Shown: positions 1 to 10,523, numbered from the stretch's first letter. The stretch: DNA of 60,135 nucleotides from Candidatus Cloacimonadota bacterium (GCA_023129415.1 JAGMCF010000192.1:1-60135); one strand, 5' to 3'. Made by a program: numbers and translations. Notes: generated by a model not told the origin, from the sequence alone.

Positions 1-154
1 GATTTTATATATTTTGACTATAAGTTTGAATCCTAACTGTCAAACAGGCATTTTCGTAAAGTCTTCGAAACTCATAATCTATCTCTTTATTTAAATCTTC
101 GCCTTAGCCTCAGCCTTAGCCTTTTTTAATCAATTTACAAGGTTATGTTCTTAT

Positions 155-1750
155 CTAATAAACTATCTCATAATCAATTATATTTATCCGATGATCTGCC
201 TTTGGCATGATTGGATTCTGAATATTATCATTATAAGAAATCAAAACATTAACTAATTCACTATCATTCAAATTTGGGATATTATTAATTTCTCTTCTTT
301 CTAATTCTTTTCGAGATATATTTTTATTAATAAAAATTGGTGGCCTATTCTTCTCTCCAAAAGGCGTGAAATTCTTAAAAATTTTTTGCAATAATTCTAT
401 ATTAAAATTTTCTTTTGACAATTGATAGTCAATGTAAATCTTATGCTTCAGATATCCTGTATTTTGAGTGGTAGCTGAATTCTCTCTTGCAATTTTTTCT
501 AATTTTTTCTTAATATTTTCAAACTCATTAGCATAGCAAGTAAAACCCGCAGCTTTTTTATGGCCTCCAAATTGGATCAAATGCTTTTCTATTTTATTAA
601 AACTTTCAATCCAATCAAATCCATCTGGTCCACGAGATTCTGCAGATAGAATATTATTATCTCTGGTTGTAAGAACTAATGAAGGTATTCTATATTTATC
701 TGCAATGTATGATGAAACCATTCCAATAAATTGTATAGGTATTTCGTTTTTATTATCTGAATATATGAAAATATTATCACCTCTGTTTTCATAATATTTC
801 TCATCAATTAATCTAATTACTCTTTTGACTTCCATCTCATTTATAACCAATCGTTTTTTGAGAATATTATAGTTTTCCTTTACATCAGATAAACTATTTG
901 AAAGAAGAATTTCCACACCAATATGTAAACCATCAATATCTCTTCCAACTGTAATAAGTCTAATAAGTTGATTAATAAGTTGATTTTTTTGATAATTCAT
1001 ATTTATTTCAGCAAAGAAACTGAATAATAAATTTTCAGATTTTTCAATATTCTTATATATATATTTTGAATAGATACGATTATCATCAAGAAGAGGAACT
1101 CTATCAGCAATAGTGCCAAGTCCAGCCAAAGTAATATCAAAAGGATCAGATGAGATATTCTTCAAATCTTCAATAATTTTTACAATATTATACACAACTC
1201 CAACCCCAGCTAACATATTAAAAGGAAACTTACAATCTTTTCTTTTAGGATTAACAACTGCGAAGGCATCAGGTAACTCATGAAAAATTATGTGGTGGTC
1301 TAAAACTATTGTATCAATATTATGTTTGTTAAAGAAATCTATTGCTTCAATATCATTAATTCCAATATCAACAGTTATGATTAAATTTGCTCTATCTTTT
1401 AAAACTTTATTTTTGAAAGCATCCTGAATTCCATACCTCTCAAATTCTCTATTTGGAATATAATAATTATGATTTTCTGAACCAAACTTAGTAAGACATT
1501 TATACAATTGGACAGTACTTACCACTCCATCAACATCATCATGACCAAATATGATTATCTTTTCGTTATTTTCAACAGCAGATATTATTCTTTTTGCAGC
1601 TTTTTCACCATCAGCAAGAAGATACGGATTGTTGAGTTTATCAAGAGTGGGAAAAAGAAATTTTTCATAATTAGTAATTCCTCTTCCAAGAAGGATAGAT
1701 CTTTCTATGTCATTATCTTTATACGAATTACAAATCCAATTTTCTTTCAT
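155..1750 (-). CDS. RecJ-like DHH-family single-stranded DNA exonuclease/phosphoesterase
   Basis: Motifs IIIFGHDDVDGVVS, VDIGIND, LDHHI and GGHKKAAGF (DHH/DHHA1). Confidence 0.9.
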   Translation of the reverse strand: MKENWICNSYKDNDIERSILLGRGITNYEKFLFPTLDKLNNPYLLADGEKAAKRIISAVENNEKIIIFGHDDVDGVVSTVQLYKCLTKFGSENHNYYIPNREFERYGIQDAFKNKVLKDRANLIITVDIGINDIEAIDFFNKHNIDTIVLDHHIIFHELPDAFAVVNPKRKDCKFPFNMLAGVGVVYNIVKIIEDLKNISSDPFDITLAGLGTIADRVPLLDDNRIYSKYIYKNIEKSENLLFSFFAEINMNYQKNQLINQLIRLITVGRDIDGLHIGVEILLSNSLSDVKENYNILKKRLVINEMEVKRVIRLIDEKYYENRGDNIFIYSDNKNEIPIQFIGMVSSYIADKYRIPSLVLTTRDNNILSAESRGPDGFDWIESFNKIEKHLIQFGGHKKAAGFTCYANEFENIKKKLEKIARENSATTQNTGYLKHKIYIDYQLSKENFNIELLQKIFKNFTPFGEKNRPPIFINKNISRKELERREINNIPNLNDSELVNVLISYNDNIQNPIMPKADHRINIIDYEIVY

Positions 1751-1841
1751 TTCTTGCCATTAGTTAGTGTCTGTCCGTAAACTCAAATCCTTGCGAATGG
1801 GCATCCCAATATATCGGGACGCAATGGTTGATTCGCTCTAC

Positions 1842-3110
1842 TTAATCCGGGACTTCATATTTTTTATCCAATTTTGGTATTTCCTTGTCCTTTTTAAATT
1901 TCTTAGGATTTCTCCATAAATCTACAGAAGAAAAACCAATGGATAATTTAATAAATTCATCTTTATACAAATTTTTTGAAATGTCTCCTCTAACTCCCCA
2001 GATTAATGCTAAAGAAATATTCCCTTTATTTTTTTCATTTAACGGGATATCAAAACCAAATGTTAGTGCTTTTTCATCTATAAAATGCCCATTCTTTTTG
2101 CAGGGTAATTGTTTGTAATATCCGCCTAATCTTGTAGGAACTTTCCAAAATAATTTTTTATATGGAATATATGACAAACCTACTGAAATGAATTTACTAT
2201 CTCTATCATTCATCCCTGAATAAGTAGAATTCTTCCAAAAAGAATGTCTGTAATTAGTTTCAGCATATAAATAATCAGTAATTTGCATACCTATTCCTAA
2301 TCCAATTTGTGATGGAAATTTTATTTTTTTCTCAACTACTTCAATATAATCAAAATCAAGATCAGGATTATATTGAATAGTATATTTTTTATCTGAATTC
2401 ATATTTAATGTGCTCTCATAAAAACCACCAAATGAAAATTTTGAATAAGGAATTGCAAAGCCAAAAGAAAAATTCGCACATTCATATTTCTTTTCAACAC
2501 ATTCAAAATGGTCTACAAATTCATTATCATCAAAATCAATAGATATTTCATTGTTTTCATTGCCAAAATTGTAATTCAAATTTGCTCCAATTAAAATCCC
2601 CAATATCGGGGATTTCATTTTTCTAGTATATGAGAATCCAATCTGATTTATTGAACCACTTAGATTTTGATATGTAGATATATTACCAATATCTTGAATT
2701 GAATCCTCTCTGCATGTTTCTAATCCTAAATGATATTTTTCAATAAAACTAATACCTATAAAATCGCTTTTGGTAACAGGAATAATAATTTTTATGTATG
2801 GAAAATCAGCAATTTTATCTTTGTATTTACTGTTCGCATCCTTATAATAATTATAACCAAAAATCAAATTTGAAGAAAAATTTGCTTGTGATACTGTTCC
2901 ATTTAAGGCTGGATTGCATATTGAAATATTTTTCCGAAATAATGAACTAATTCCCGTTTGACCCATTCCAATAGAATAGTTATCCAATCCATAATTCTCT
3001 TCAACAAATCCATTTGCTGAAAAGATTGAGCTTGCTAAACATATATCCCAAAAATTGGGACAAGTTGCTAATATAAATAATAGTGGCAATCCTAATATTA
3101 ATTTTTTCAC
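1842..3110 (-). CDS. PorV/UPF0164-like outer-membrane beta-barrel protein
   Basis: N-terminal hydrophobic signal; YSIGMGQTGISSLFRKNISICNPA motif; alternating barrel strands. Confidence 0.6.
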   Translation of the reverse strand: MKKLILGLPLLFILATCPNFWDICLASSIFSANGFVEENYGLDNYSIGMGQTGISSLFRKNISICNPALNGTVSQANFSSNLIFGYNYYKDANSKYKDKIADFPYIKIIIPVTKSDFIGISFIEKYHLGLETCREDSIQDIGNISTYQNLSGSINQIGFSYTRKMKSPILGILIGANLNYNFGNENNEISIDFDDNEFVDHFECVEKKYECANFSFGFAIPYSKFSFGGFYESTLNMNSDKKYTIQYNPDLDFDYIEVVEKKIKFPSQIGLGIGMQITDYLYAETNYRHSFWKNSTYSGMNDRDSKFISVGLSYIPYKKLFWKVPTRLGGYYKQLPCKKNGHFIDEKALTFGFDIPLNEKNKGNISLALIWGVRGDISKNLYKDEFIKLSIGFSSVDLWRNPKKFKKDKEIPKLDKKYEVPD

Positions 3111-3112
3111 TT

Positions 3113-4261
3113 TTAATCCTTTAAAATAGGTTTTGTATATGTTATTTTCAAGTATGGTTTTTCATTTTCAAATGTAAATTTTATAAAAGAAAAATCTTTA
3201 TTTTCAGTGGTTGATTTGAGCATAATTTGGTTATTTCTTCCTTCTTCTCTAAGATATCTTTGTAATAATGCGGTTATATTTATTTTGAATAAATCTTCTG
3301 GATCAAACTTTGATATCTCCCTTTCAAGTAAAGGAAGACGTTCAGTTGTAATATAAGTTGTATCACAAATATAATAAGGCTCGATATATAAATATGATTC
3401 AGAAATAAAATAAGAATCTATCATTGTTGAGTTAATAATAATTTCTGCTTTATTAACAGAAATTTTTGATAAATCTAATGGATTTTCTAATTTATTTATT
3501 AATGAATCCAAACAAAAACTTACAATGATTCCTGTAGGTGGTAAATTTCTTATTACTGTAGAATCCAATATTTCACAATTTGTAATATTTCCAATAAATG
3601 TATCTTCTGATGCTTTGTAAGTTTTTGTTGTATCTGTATCTGTTGTATCAGTATAGTTTATTTGTAAATAAGGGTAATTACTACTTTCTGAAGAATAAAA
3701 TTCAACAAAATCATTTACCAAACATCCATCAAATTTTAGCATTATACCAAAGTTTGTTGAATCTGATTCTATCCAATTTTTTAAAGTATCAATTTCAATA
3801 TTGAAAATTATCGTATCTTGTGAAGTGTTGAATTGAGCTAATTGGTTGGAATAGGCATTCCACAAACTATCAAAATTCACAGAATTTTCATTCCAATCTA
3901 GAGTAACTTTATAAACATTTACATCAAAATCTGTATCAAATAAGAGTTTCTTTATTATGATTATTTCACAAGAATTAATTGTAGTTGAATCAACCCAGGC
4001 AGAATCTGGTAAATTTTTAAATTTAAGTAAACTTCTCACTTCAACACCATTGAATTTTCCTACAATTAGTTTAGTATTCCCTTGATAATTAGATATACTA
4101 TCTTTATAAGATTTTTTGAAATTTATAGAATTAGTAAGCGTATCAGTTATTATTTTATCTTCGATATCTTCTTCAAATCCAATAAAATTGCTCTTTTTAG
4201 AACAAGATAGAATAAACAATAATAATAAAATTGTTAGAGAGATGATTTTTGCTTTATTCAT
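3113..4261 (-). CDS. Lipoprotein, possibly DNRLRE-domain-like
   Basis: Lipobox-like LLFILSCSKKS; pattern such as VRSLLKFKNLPDSAWVDSTTINSCEI; 2 bp from the next gene. Confidence 0.5.
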   Translation of the reverse strand: MNKAKIISLTILLLLFILSCSKKSNFIGFEEDIEDKIITDTLTNSINFKKSYKDSISNYQGNTKLIVGKFNGVEVRSLLKFKNLPDSAWVDSTTINSCEIIIIKKLLFDTDFDVNVYKVTLDWNENSVNFDSLWNAYSNQLAQFNTSQDTIIFNIEIDTLKNWIESDSTNFGIMLKFDGCLVNDFVEFYSSESSNYPYLQINYTDTTDTDTTKTYKASEDTFIGNITNCEILDSTVIRNLPPTGIIVSFCLDSLINKLENPLDLSKISVNKAEIIINSTMIDSYFISESYLYIEPYYICDTTYITTERLPLLEREISKFDPEDLFKINITALLQRYLREEGRNNQIMLKSTTENKDFSFIKFTFENEKPYLKITYTKPILKD

Positions 4262-4317
4262 ATTTTCCTTTATTAATATTATTATATTAATATATTATAT
4301 ATATATATAATATACGC

Positions 4318-4501
4318 TGTGGAAATGTGGAAAATTACTGAAAATCCATTAATACTGGGTATATTATTCATTTTATTATGTGGATATTTTTGTTGATATT
4401 TCTTTTTTATACACATTGAAAAATAAATATCTCATTTTAATATTTTAAAATGATAATTATCTACAGAAATTAACATACTATGTGAACAAATTTGTGGATA
4501 A
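4318..4501. promoter_or_regulatory. DnaA-box cluster on the 3' side of dnaA
   Basis: TGTGGATAA (4493-4501, perfect R-box on the minus strand), TGTGGATAT (4379-4387), TGTGGAAAA (4326-4334), TGTGGAAAT (4318-4326). Confidence 0.65.
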
Positions 4502-4551
4502 GTTCATAAAAAAGTTTTTTTAAGGGAGATAAGGGAATTAAAGTAATATTT

Positions 4552-5880
4552 TTATCCATTTATATTCTGAATAATTTCATTGATTTTTGATTTCAGGTTT
4601 GGATCATCAGCAATCTTATTTGATATGATTTTTTTTGCATGGATTATTGTTGTGTGATCTTTTTTATTGTAATGATTTGCAATTTCAAGAAGTGAAGTAT
4701 GAGGTATAAGTTTAGTAGAAAGATACATCGCGATCTGGCGCGGGAAGGCAATCTCTTTTTTTCTGGTTGGTTCTTTTATCTGATTTTTACCAATTTCAAA
4801 ATATTTTGCTACCTCTTCTTGAATAATATCTAAAGTAATTGGTTTTTTCTGGTTTGCTATTAAATCTGCAAGCATTTCTTTTACTTCATCAATTTTGATT
4901 TGATGAGGTTTGATTTTTTTATATGATGTATATGCTAAAATTTTAATAAGAGAACCCTCAAGTTGTCTTACATTATCATCAAAAGTATTTGCAATATAAT
5001 CAATAACTTCGTTATTCATAGTAACATCTTCTTCAATACATTTTTGTCGAAGAATAGCGACACGAGTTTCAAAGTTTGGTTTTTTTATATCTGTAAGAAG
5101 TCCCCATTCAAAGCGGGAAATCAAGCGTTCCTGCAAATCTTGAATTTCTTTTGGAGGACGATCACTTGTTAGAATTATTTGTTTTTTTGCATTGTATAGT
5201 GTATTGAAGGTATGAAAGAATTCTTCCTGACTTCCTTCTTTTCCTGCAAAAAAATGAATATCATCAATCATTAAAACATCAAAATTGCGAAATCTTTTTC
5301 TGAAATTGATAATTGTATTAGTTTGGATTGCAGATATCATTTCATTAATAAAATCTTGAGAAGCACTGAATAAAATATTTCTATTTTTTTTATCATTATT
5401 TATTATATAATTTCCAATTGCTTGCATAATATGAGTTTTTCCCAATCCGACACCACCATAGATAAAAAGAGGATTGTAAATTTTTCCTGGTTTATCAGCA
5501 ACAGCTTGAGCAGCAGAATAAGCAAAATTATTATTATTTCCAACTACGAATCGCTCAAAAGTATATCTTGAATTCAGTCCAGATTCCTTTGTAGAATCTA
5601 TAATACTTTTCATAGTAGTTTTTTTGGTATTATTTGATGAACCTATGAAATCAATATCAATGTTTTGTGCGGTGATGTTGTAAGCTATTTCTTCTACAAT
5701 AGATTTATAATGTTGTTCAAGCCAGTCTGCAAAAAATTTTGTTGGAGCTTTTATTGTGAGAGTATTATTTACAAAGCTAAATTCTTCTGTTTTTTCAAAC
5801 CAGGTATTAAAAGTTTGAGAATCTACCTGCTTTTTTAATTCAGGTAAAATTCTTTTCCACATAATATTTGATTCTATCAT
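4552..5880 (-). CDS. dnaA: Chromosomal replication initiator DnaA
   Basis: NPLFIYGGVGLGKTHIMQAIGN Walker A, VLMIDDIHFFAGKE Walker B, C-terminal KKDHTTIIHAKK DnaA-box binding motif. Confidence 0.98.
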   Translation of the reverse strand: MIESNIMWKRILPELKKQVDSQTFNTWFEKTEEFSFVNNTLTIKAPTKFFADWLEQHYKSIVEEIAYNITAQNIDIDFIGSSNNTKKTTMKSIIDSTKESGLNSRYTFERFVVGNNNNFAYSAAQAVADKPGKIYNPLFIYGGVGLGKTHIMQAIGNYIINNDKKNRNILFSASQDFINEMISAIQTNTIINFRKRFRNFDVLMIDDIHFFAGKEGSQEEFFHTFNTLYNAKKQIILTSDRPPKEIQDLQERLISRFEWGLLTDIKKPNFETRVAILRQKCIEEDVTMNNEVIDYIANTFDDNVRQLEGSLIKILAYTSYKKIKPHQIKIDEVKEMLADLIANQKKPITLDIIQEEVAKYFEIGKNQIKEPTRKKEIAFPRQIAMYLSTKLIPHTSLLEIANHYNKKDHTTIIHAKKIISNKIADDPNLKSKINEIIQNING

Positions 5881-5945
5881 ATATTCACAATTTTAGATTG
5901 TGTAACTCAATGAATTAAAGAGAGGTAGTTTTGAGAGAATAATTT

Positions 5946-6044
5946 TTATCCACATATTTATCAACATTTTATCCTTATTTGTATTTATCACCTGCACAAC
6001 AAATTACAAGAAAAAAGACCAATAACAAAAAACAGTTATTCACA
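5946..6044. promoter_or_regulatory. oriC: Putative oriC: DnaA-box cluster upstream of dnaA
   Basis: TTATCCACA (5946-5954), TTATCAACA (5958-5966), TTATTCACA (6036-6044) in the AT-rich divergent region between dnaA and rpmH. Confidence 0.75.
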
Positions 6045-6179
6045 TTGTTGAAATTCTAATCTATAAATATTTGACCAAAACAGGAAATATTTATTTAGGG
6101 CTGTCAATAAAAAACAAAAATCTTGACACTAAAAATATCTCATCTGGATTCTAAATTATAATTTTCAGGAGGATTTGTT

Positions 6180-6314
6180 GTGAAAAGAACATATCAGCCA
6201 CATAATAGAAGCAGAAAAAGCACACATGGTTTCAGAAAAAGAATGAGATCAAAAAATGGTAGAAAAATCATTAATCGCAGAAGAGCTAAAAGAAGAAAAA
6301 GAATATCTGTATAG
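6180..6314 (+). CDS. rpmH: 50S ribosomal protein L34 (GTG start, 44 aa, absent from the ORF track)
   Basis: My translation: [53 protein letters not shown] upstream. Confidence 0.98.
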   Translation: MKRTYQPHNRSRKSTHGFRKRMRSKNGRKIINRRRAKRRKRISV

Positions 6315-6489
6315 TGAATTGGTTAATTTGTGAATTGGTAAATTGGTGAATTTGTAAATTTTTATATTTTAGTAGAAATTTTTTTCTATAAAATTTTTGC
6401 TATAAAATCATCTTAGTGTCTTTGTGCCCATTCTCCGTAGCAGTAGTACTGCTACTGCGAAGGATGAATCTTAGTGGTAAAATATACAT

Positions 6490-6828
6490 GTGAAAAGCAT
6501 AAGAAGATATTATCAATTTAAAGAATTAAGGGAAAATGGAAAGAGATTTAGAAAATCATTTTTTGATTTGATTGTAGTGAAAAAGGATATCTACGGAAAT
6601 AGGGATTTTGGCCTTGCAGTTATTACATCTAAAAAAATTGGCAATGCCGTAAAAAGAAATAAAATCCGCAGATGGATAAAAGAATATTTCCGTATGTCAG
6701 ACCATTCCATACCATTAAACATAAATTATTTAATAATAACAAAGCCAGGAATTTTTGAATATGGTCGTGATAATATTTTGAAAGATTTAAAAAATGGTAT
6801 TGAAAAGATTAGAAAAGAATATTTGTAA
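6490..6828 (+). CDS. rnpA: Ribonuclease P protein component
   Basis: [30 protein letters not shown] motif; position after rpmH. Confidence 0.95.
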   Translation: MKSIRRYYQFKELRENGKRFRKSFFDLIVVKKDIYGNRDFGLAVITSKKIGNAVKRNKIRRWIKEYFRMSDHSIPLNINYLIITKPGIFEYGRDNILKDLKNGIEKIRKEYL

Positions 6829-7060
6829 AACATTGATTAAATTTATTGGGATATATCAGAGATTTATCTCACCAATGTTTCCGGATTCATGTAGATTTGT
6901 GCCTTCTTGTTCTGCTTATTCTAAATTAGCATTTGAGAATTTTGGCATTTTAAAAGGCTTATATTTATCAGCCTGGCGAATATTACGATGTAATCCTTTT
7001 TGCAAAGGTGGAGAAGATCCTTTACCTTCTATGAAACAGACCGCGAATGCACGCGAATAG
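6794..7060 (+). CDS. yidD: Membrane protein insertion efficiency factor YidD
   Basis: [26 protein letters not shown]...[14 protein letters not shown]. Confidence 0.95.
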   Translation: MVLKRLEKNICKTLIKFIGIYQRFISPMFPDSCRFVPSCSAYSKLAFENFGILKGLYLSAWRILRCNPFCKGGEDPLPSMKQTANARE

Positions 7061-7161
7061 TCGCTAATAAATAAATAATATTTTGGGAAAATGGCATTCA
7101 TTAGTAGTATTTTTTTATAGGACTATGATACATAAGGTTTGGAACTAAAGAGAATATAATT

Positions 7162-8793
7162 ATGGATAAAAGGACAATACTTGCTTTATTACTAATTTTT
7201 ATTGTATTTATTATTAGCAATAAAATACTATGGAAGAAACCTCAACAAGAACAAATTGTTATTCAACAAAAGAAAGAAGTTGTCTCTGAAACTATTACAG
7301 ATAAAGAGTTGGAACCAAAAGAACCGATCATTCCTCTTGGGGATAAAGAGGATTTTCAGGAAATAGATATTAACGATAATATAGTATTGGAAAATGATGT
7401 AGTTAAAATTATTTTTACTAATCGTGGTGGAAATATCAGGCAGATTATATTAAAAAATATAATGAAAGATGATAAGGTAACTCCTGTTGAACTTCTTTTA
7501 TCAGAAAAAGGATTATTAAATATTAAATTTATAACAGAGTCCGATAGTTTTGATATGAGAAAAAATAATTTAGCATATTACCAGAGTGATAATTTTGTTG
7601 AATTTTATTTAGAAGTAGAAGATAAGAAGATAGTTCAGAAATCATTTCAACTTCATGATAATTACCAACTAACTATGAATCTGTTGATTGAAGATTTTGG
7701 TTTGATACATTCGTATAATTTAGGAATGGATTCGGGTGTATTTTTTGACCAGAAAGGAGATAAACGTTTTGTAAGTTATATCAAAGCAGTATCTCAGATT
7801 GATAATAAAATTTCTAAGGTTGGATTAAAAAATGCTATTAAAGGCGAGTTATTATATGGAAATGTTGATTGGACTGTTGTAAAATCTAAATATTTTATGT
7901 TAGCAACAATTCCTGACCGTCGTGTAAAATTAAGAGAAATTTCTATTTTTGCTGGTAATAACTCATTAAAGCAGATTTCAAGAGTAGAAGTATCACGAAT
8001 AAAAATTGATCATAACTTTAATTTTTATTTTGGTCCTGTTGATTATGATAATTTAAAAGCAATTGGTTTAGAAAAGTCTATGAGTTTTGGAATGATACCG
8101 CCAATTAGTAAATTGATTCTAAAATTACTTATGTTTTTGTATAAACTTGTTCCTAATTATGGATTTTCTATTATCATATTATCAATAGTCTTGAAATTAT
8201 TATTTTCTCCTTTAACTCATAAAAGTACTCAATCCACACAGAAGATGCAGCATGTACAACCATTAATTAAAGAGATTCAAGCTAAGTATAAAAATAATCC
8301 CCAGAAAGCTCAGAAAGAAATAATGGCTCTTTATAAGGAACATGGTGTAAGTCCATTAGGTGGATGTTTACCATTGCTTCTGCAGATGCCAGTTTTCTTT
8401 GCTTTATATCCAGTTTTGCAATCTACTATTGATCTTAGGCATGCAAATTTTATTCTCTGGATTAAAGATTTATCCATACCTGACCCATATTATATTTTAC
8501 CAATTATTATGGGAATAAGTATGTTTTTGCAACAGAAGTTGATGTCTGCCAAAACCTTACCAAACATGGACGATAAGCAAAAGGCACAGTTACAAACCCA
8601 AAAGATTATGATGTATGGAATGCCAATATTTTTAGTATTTATTTTTAAATCTCTTCCTGCCGGTTTAGTGCTTTATTGGCTTTCATATAATATACTTTCT
8701 ATTTTTGAGCAGATTTTAATAAGAAAAGGCGGAATTCGGAAGTCAGGATCCGAAATGAAAAAGGTGGAATTCGGAAGGCAGAATCCGAAATGA
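7162..8793 (+). CDS. yidC: Membrane protein insertase YidC
   Basis: LLMFLYKLVPNYGFSIIILSIVLKLLFSPLTHKST...LLQMPVFFALYPVL; N-terminal periplasmic domain. Confidence 0.97.
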   Translation: MDKRTILALLLIFIVFIISNKILWKKPQQEQIVIQQKKEVVSETITDKELEPKEPIIPLGDKEDFQEIDINDNIVLENDVVKIIFTNRGGNIRQIILKNIMKDDKVTPVELLLSEKGLLNIKFITESDSFDMRKNNLAYYQSDNFVEFYLEVEDKKIVQKSFQLHDNYQLTMNLLIEDFGLIHSYNLGMDSGVFFDQKGDKRFVSYIKAVSQIDNKISKVGLKNAIKGELLYGNVDWTVVKSKYFMLATIPDRRVKLREISIFAGNNSLKQISRVEVSRIKIDHNFNFYFGPVDYDNLKAIGLEKSMSFGMIPPISKLILKLLMFLYKLVPNYGFSIIILSIVLKLLFSPLTHKSTQSTQKMQHVQPLIKEIQAKYKNNPQKAQKEIMALYKEHGVSPLGGCLPLLLQMPVFFALYPVLQSTIDLRHANFILWIKDLSIPDPYYILPIIMGISMFLQQKLMSAKTLPNMDDKQKAQLQTQKIMMYGMPIFLVFIFKSLPAGLVLYWLSYNILSIFEQILIRKGGIRKSGSEMKKVEFGRQNPK

Positions 8794-8797
8794 AAAA
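8728..8797 (+). repeat. 35-bp tandem duplication at the 3' end of yidC
   Basis: GGCGGAATTCGGAAGTCAGGATCCGAAATGAAAAA / GGTGGAATTCGGAAGGCAGAATCCGAAATGAAAAA. Confidence 0.9.
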
Positions 8798-9155
8798 ATT
8801 TGCCATTGAATTAGAAAAAAGGACAAAAGATTTTTCAATAAATTTGATAAAGACTATCTCTAAAATTGGGAATACACCTGAACTAAAAATTATTAGATAT
8901 CAAGTTGTAAAATCAGGAACTTCTATTGGTGCAAATTATAGGGAAGCAAATCGAGCCATAAGTAAAGCGGAGTTTAAAGCAAAAATATCAATCTGTGAGA
9001 AAGAGGCTAGTGAAACAGTTTATTGGCTTGAAATATTAAAAAGTATTTTGGGCAATGAAAATATCAAGAAAGATATCAATAAACTCCGAAATGAAGCCAA
9101 TGAATTATTGGCTATATTTATTTCTTCTGGAAAAAGTTTAAGTAAAGACCGATAA
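8790..9155 (+). CDS. Four-helix-bundle protein (S23/23S rRNA IVS protein family)
   Basis: QVVKSGTSIGANYREANRAISKAEFKAKISICEKEASETVYWLEIL. Confidence 0.9.
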   Translation: MKKFAIELEKRTKDFSINLIKTISKIGNTPELKIIRYQVVKSGTSIGANYREANRAISKAEFKAKISICEKEASETVYWLEILKSILGNENIKKDINKLRNEANELLAIFISSGKSLSKDR

Positions 9156-9236
9156 ATTTTCCAAACATTTTTTGTATTGGTAATAATTTTTTGTTTATCA
9201 TTCCGAATTTCAAACTTCGCATTCCGAATTCAAATT

Positions 9237-9507
9237 GGGGTGTGCTAAGTGGGAAGTTAGCGGTGTCCTGTAACCTGCAATCCGCTATAGCAGGGCTGAA
9301 TTCCTATCCGCGGGATTTGATAGCTGAGTTTTATTTTATGAAAGTGATGTTGAGAGTCAAGTCTAACGCAATCATGCTCTGTGAATCTTGTCAGAACCGG
9401 AAGGTAGCAGCAATAAGCAGTTAGCCAGATGTGCCGTTAGTAAACTTGACTTGAGTTAACTACATAAAAGAGCTTGGAATAGAATCACAAGGATAGGTGC
9501 ACACCCC
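9237..9507 (+). ncRNA. ffs: Bacterial signal recognition particle RNA (large type)
   Basis: GTCCTGTAACCTGCAATCCGCTATAGCAGGG...GAATTCCT core; GTCAGAACCGGAAGGTAGCAGCAATAAG helix 8/tetraloop; closing stem GGGGTGTGC/GCACACCCC. Confidence 0.96.
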
Positions 9508-9575
9508 TTTTAAAATTCCAAATATCAAATTTCAAATTACAAATTAACGGAAAATGAGGAGTTAAATTTTTTCTA

Positions 9576-10523
9576 ATGAGATATCAGCATATTTTTGGTC
9601 CAGTACCTTCCCGCAGATTGGGAATATCACTGGGTATTGACCCAATTCCTTTTAAAACCTGTACATATAACTGTGTTTATTGTGAATGTGGGGCTACAAC
9701 CAATCTTACTACAGATAGAGAAGAATATATTCCAGTAAAAGTTATAATTGCTGAATTGAAAGACTATCTTGATGCAAATCCAAAATTAGATTATATAACA
9801 TTTTCTGGCTCTGGTGAACCAACTTTAAATACTGGTATTGAAGAAATAATTGATTTTTTGAAAGAAAACTATCCACAATACAAAATAGCAGTTCTGACAA
9901 ATGGCTCTCTTCTATATCAAAAGGAAGTAAGGGATGAAATTATTAGGGCTGATTTGGTTATGCCTTCTCTAGATGCTGTTTCTGCGCAAGCATTTAGGAG
10001 AATAAATAGAGCATACATAGGTTTAGAGATTCAAAAAATTATTTCTGGTTTAATAGAATTTCGAAAGGAATTTAAAGGAAAAATCTGGCTGGAAATATTT
10101 ATAGTCCCGGGGATTAATGATACTGATAGTGAAATGAAATTATTGAGAGAAGCCATTATGAAAATCAATCCTACACATGTGCAGATTAACTCTCTTGATA
10201 GGCCAGGAACAGAAAATTGGGTAAAGCCAATTAACAGTGTTTCGCTAAAAAAAGTTGTTTCATATTTTAAGGATTTGCCAGTGGAAATGATTACGAATTT
10301 TAAATCAAGGGAGAAAATTGCCAGTTTTAACCATAATATAGAAGACAAAATAATAACTACTATTAAGAGAAGACCTTGCACCGCTGAGGATTTATCAGAA
10401 ACACTTGGAATACATATTAATGAGATAAATAAGTATTTGCAGGCGCTTCTTGAGAGGGAACGGATAGAAAGTATGTATTTGAAAAGAGGGGTTTTCTTTA
10501 AGACTACAAAAGATAACAATTGA
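9576..10523 (+). CDS. Radical SAM protein (COG0731-like Fe-S oxidoreductase)
   Basis: CTYNCVYCECG cluster motif; FGPVPSRRLGISLGID; FSGSGEPTLN. Confidence 0.88.
   Translation: MRYQHIFGPVPSRRLGISLGIDPIPFKTCTYNCVYCECGATTNLTTDREEYIPVKVIIAELKDYLDANPKLDYITFSGSGEPTLNTGIEEIIDFLKENYPQYKIAVLTNGSLLYQKEVRDEIIRADLVMPSLDAVSAQAFRRINRAYIGLEIQKIISGLIEFRKEFKGKIWLEIFIVPGINDTDSEMKLLREAIMKINPTHVQINSLDRPGTENWVKPINSVSLKKVVSYFKDLPVEMITNFKSREKIASFNHNIEDKIITTIKRRPCTAEDLSETLGIHINEINKYLQALLERERIESMYLKRGVFFKTTKDNN

Noticed and set aside
1508-1780. 90-aa plus-strand ORF
   Set aside because: Antisense to the recJ-like gene start; low-complexity Phe/Ile-rich translation.
6123-6162. TTGACA...TATAAT promoter for rpmH
   Set aside because: TTGACA at 6123 and TATAAT at 6157 are spaced about 28 bp, too far for a canonical sigma70-type promoter.
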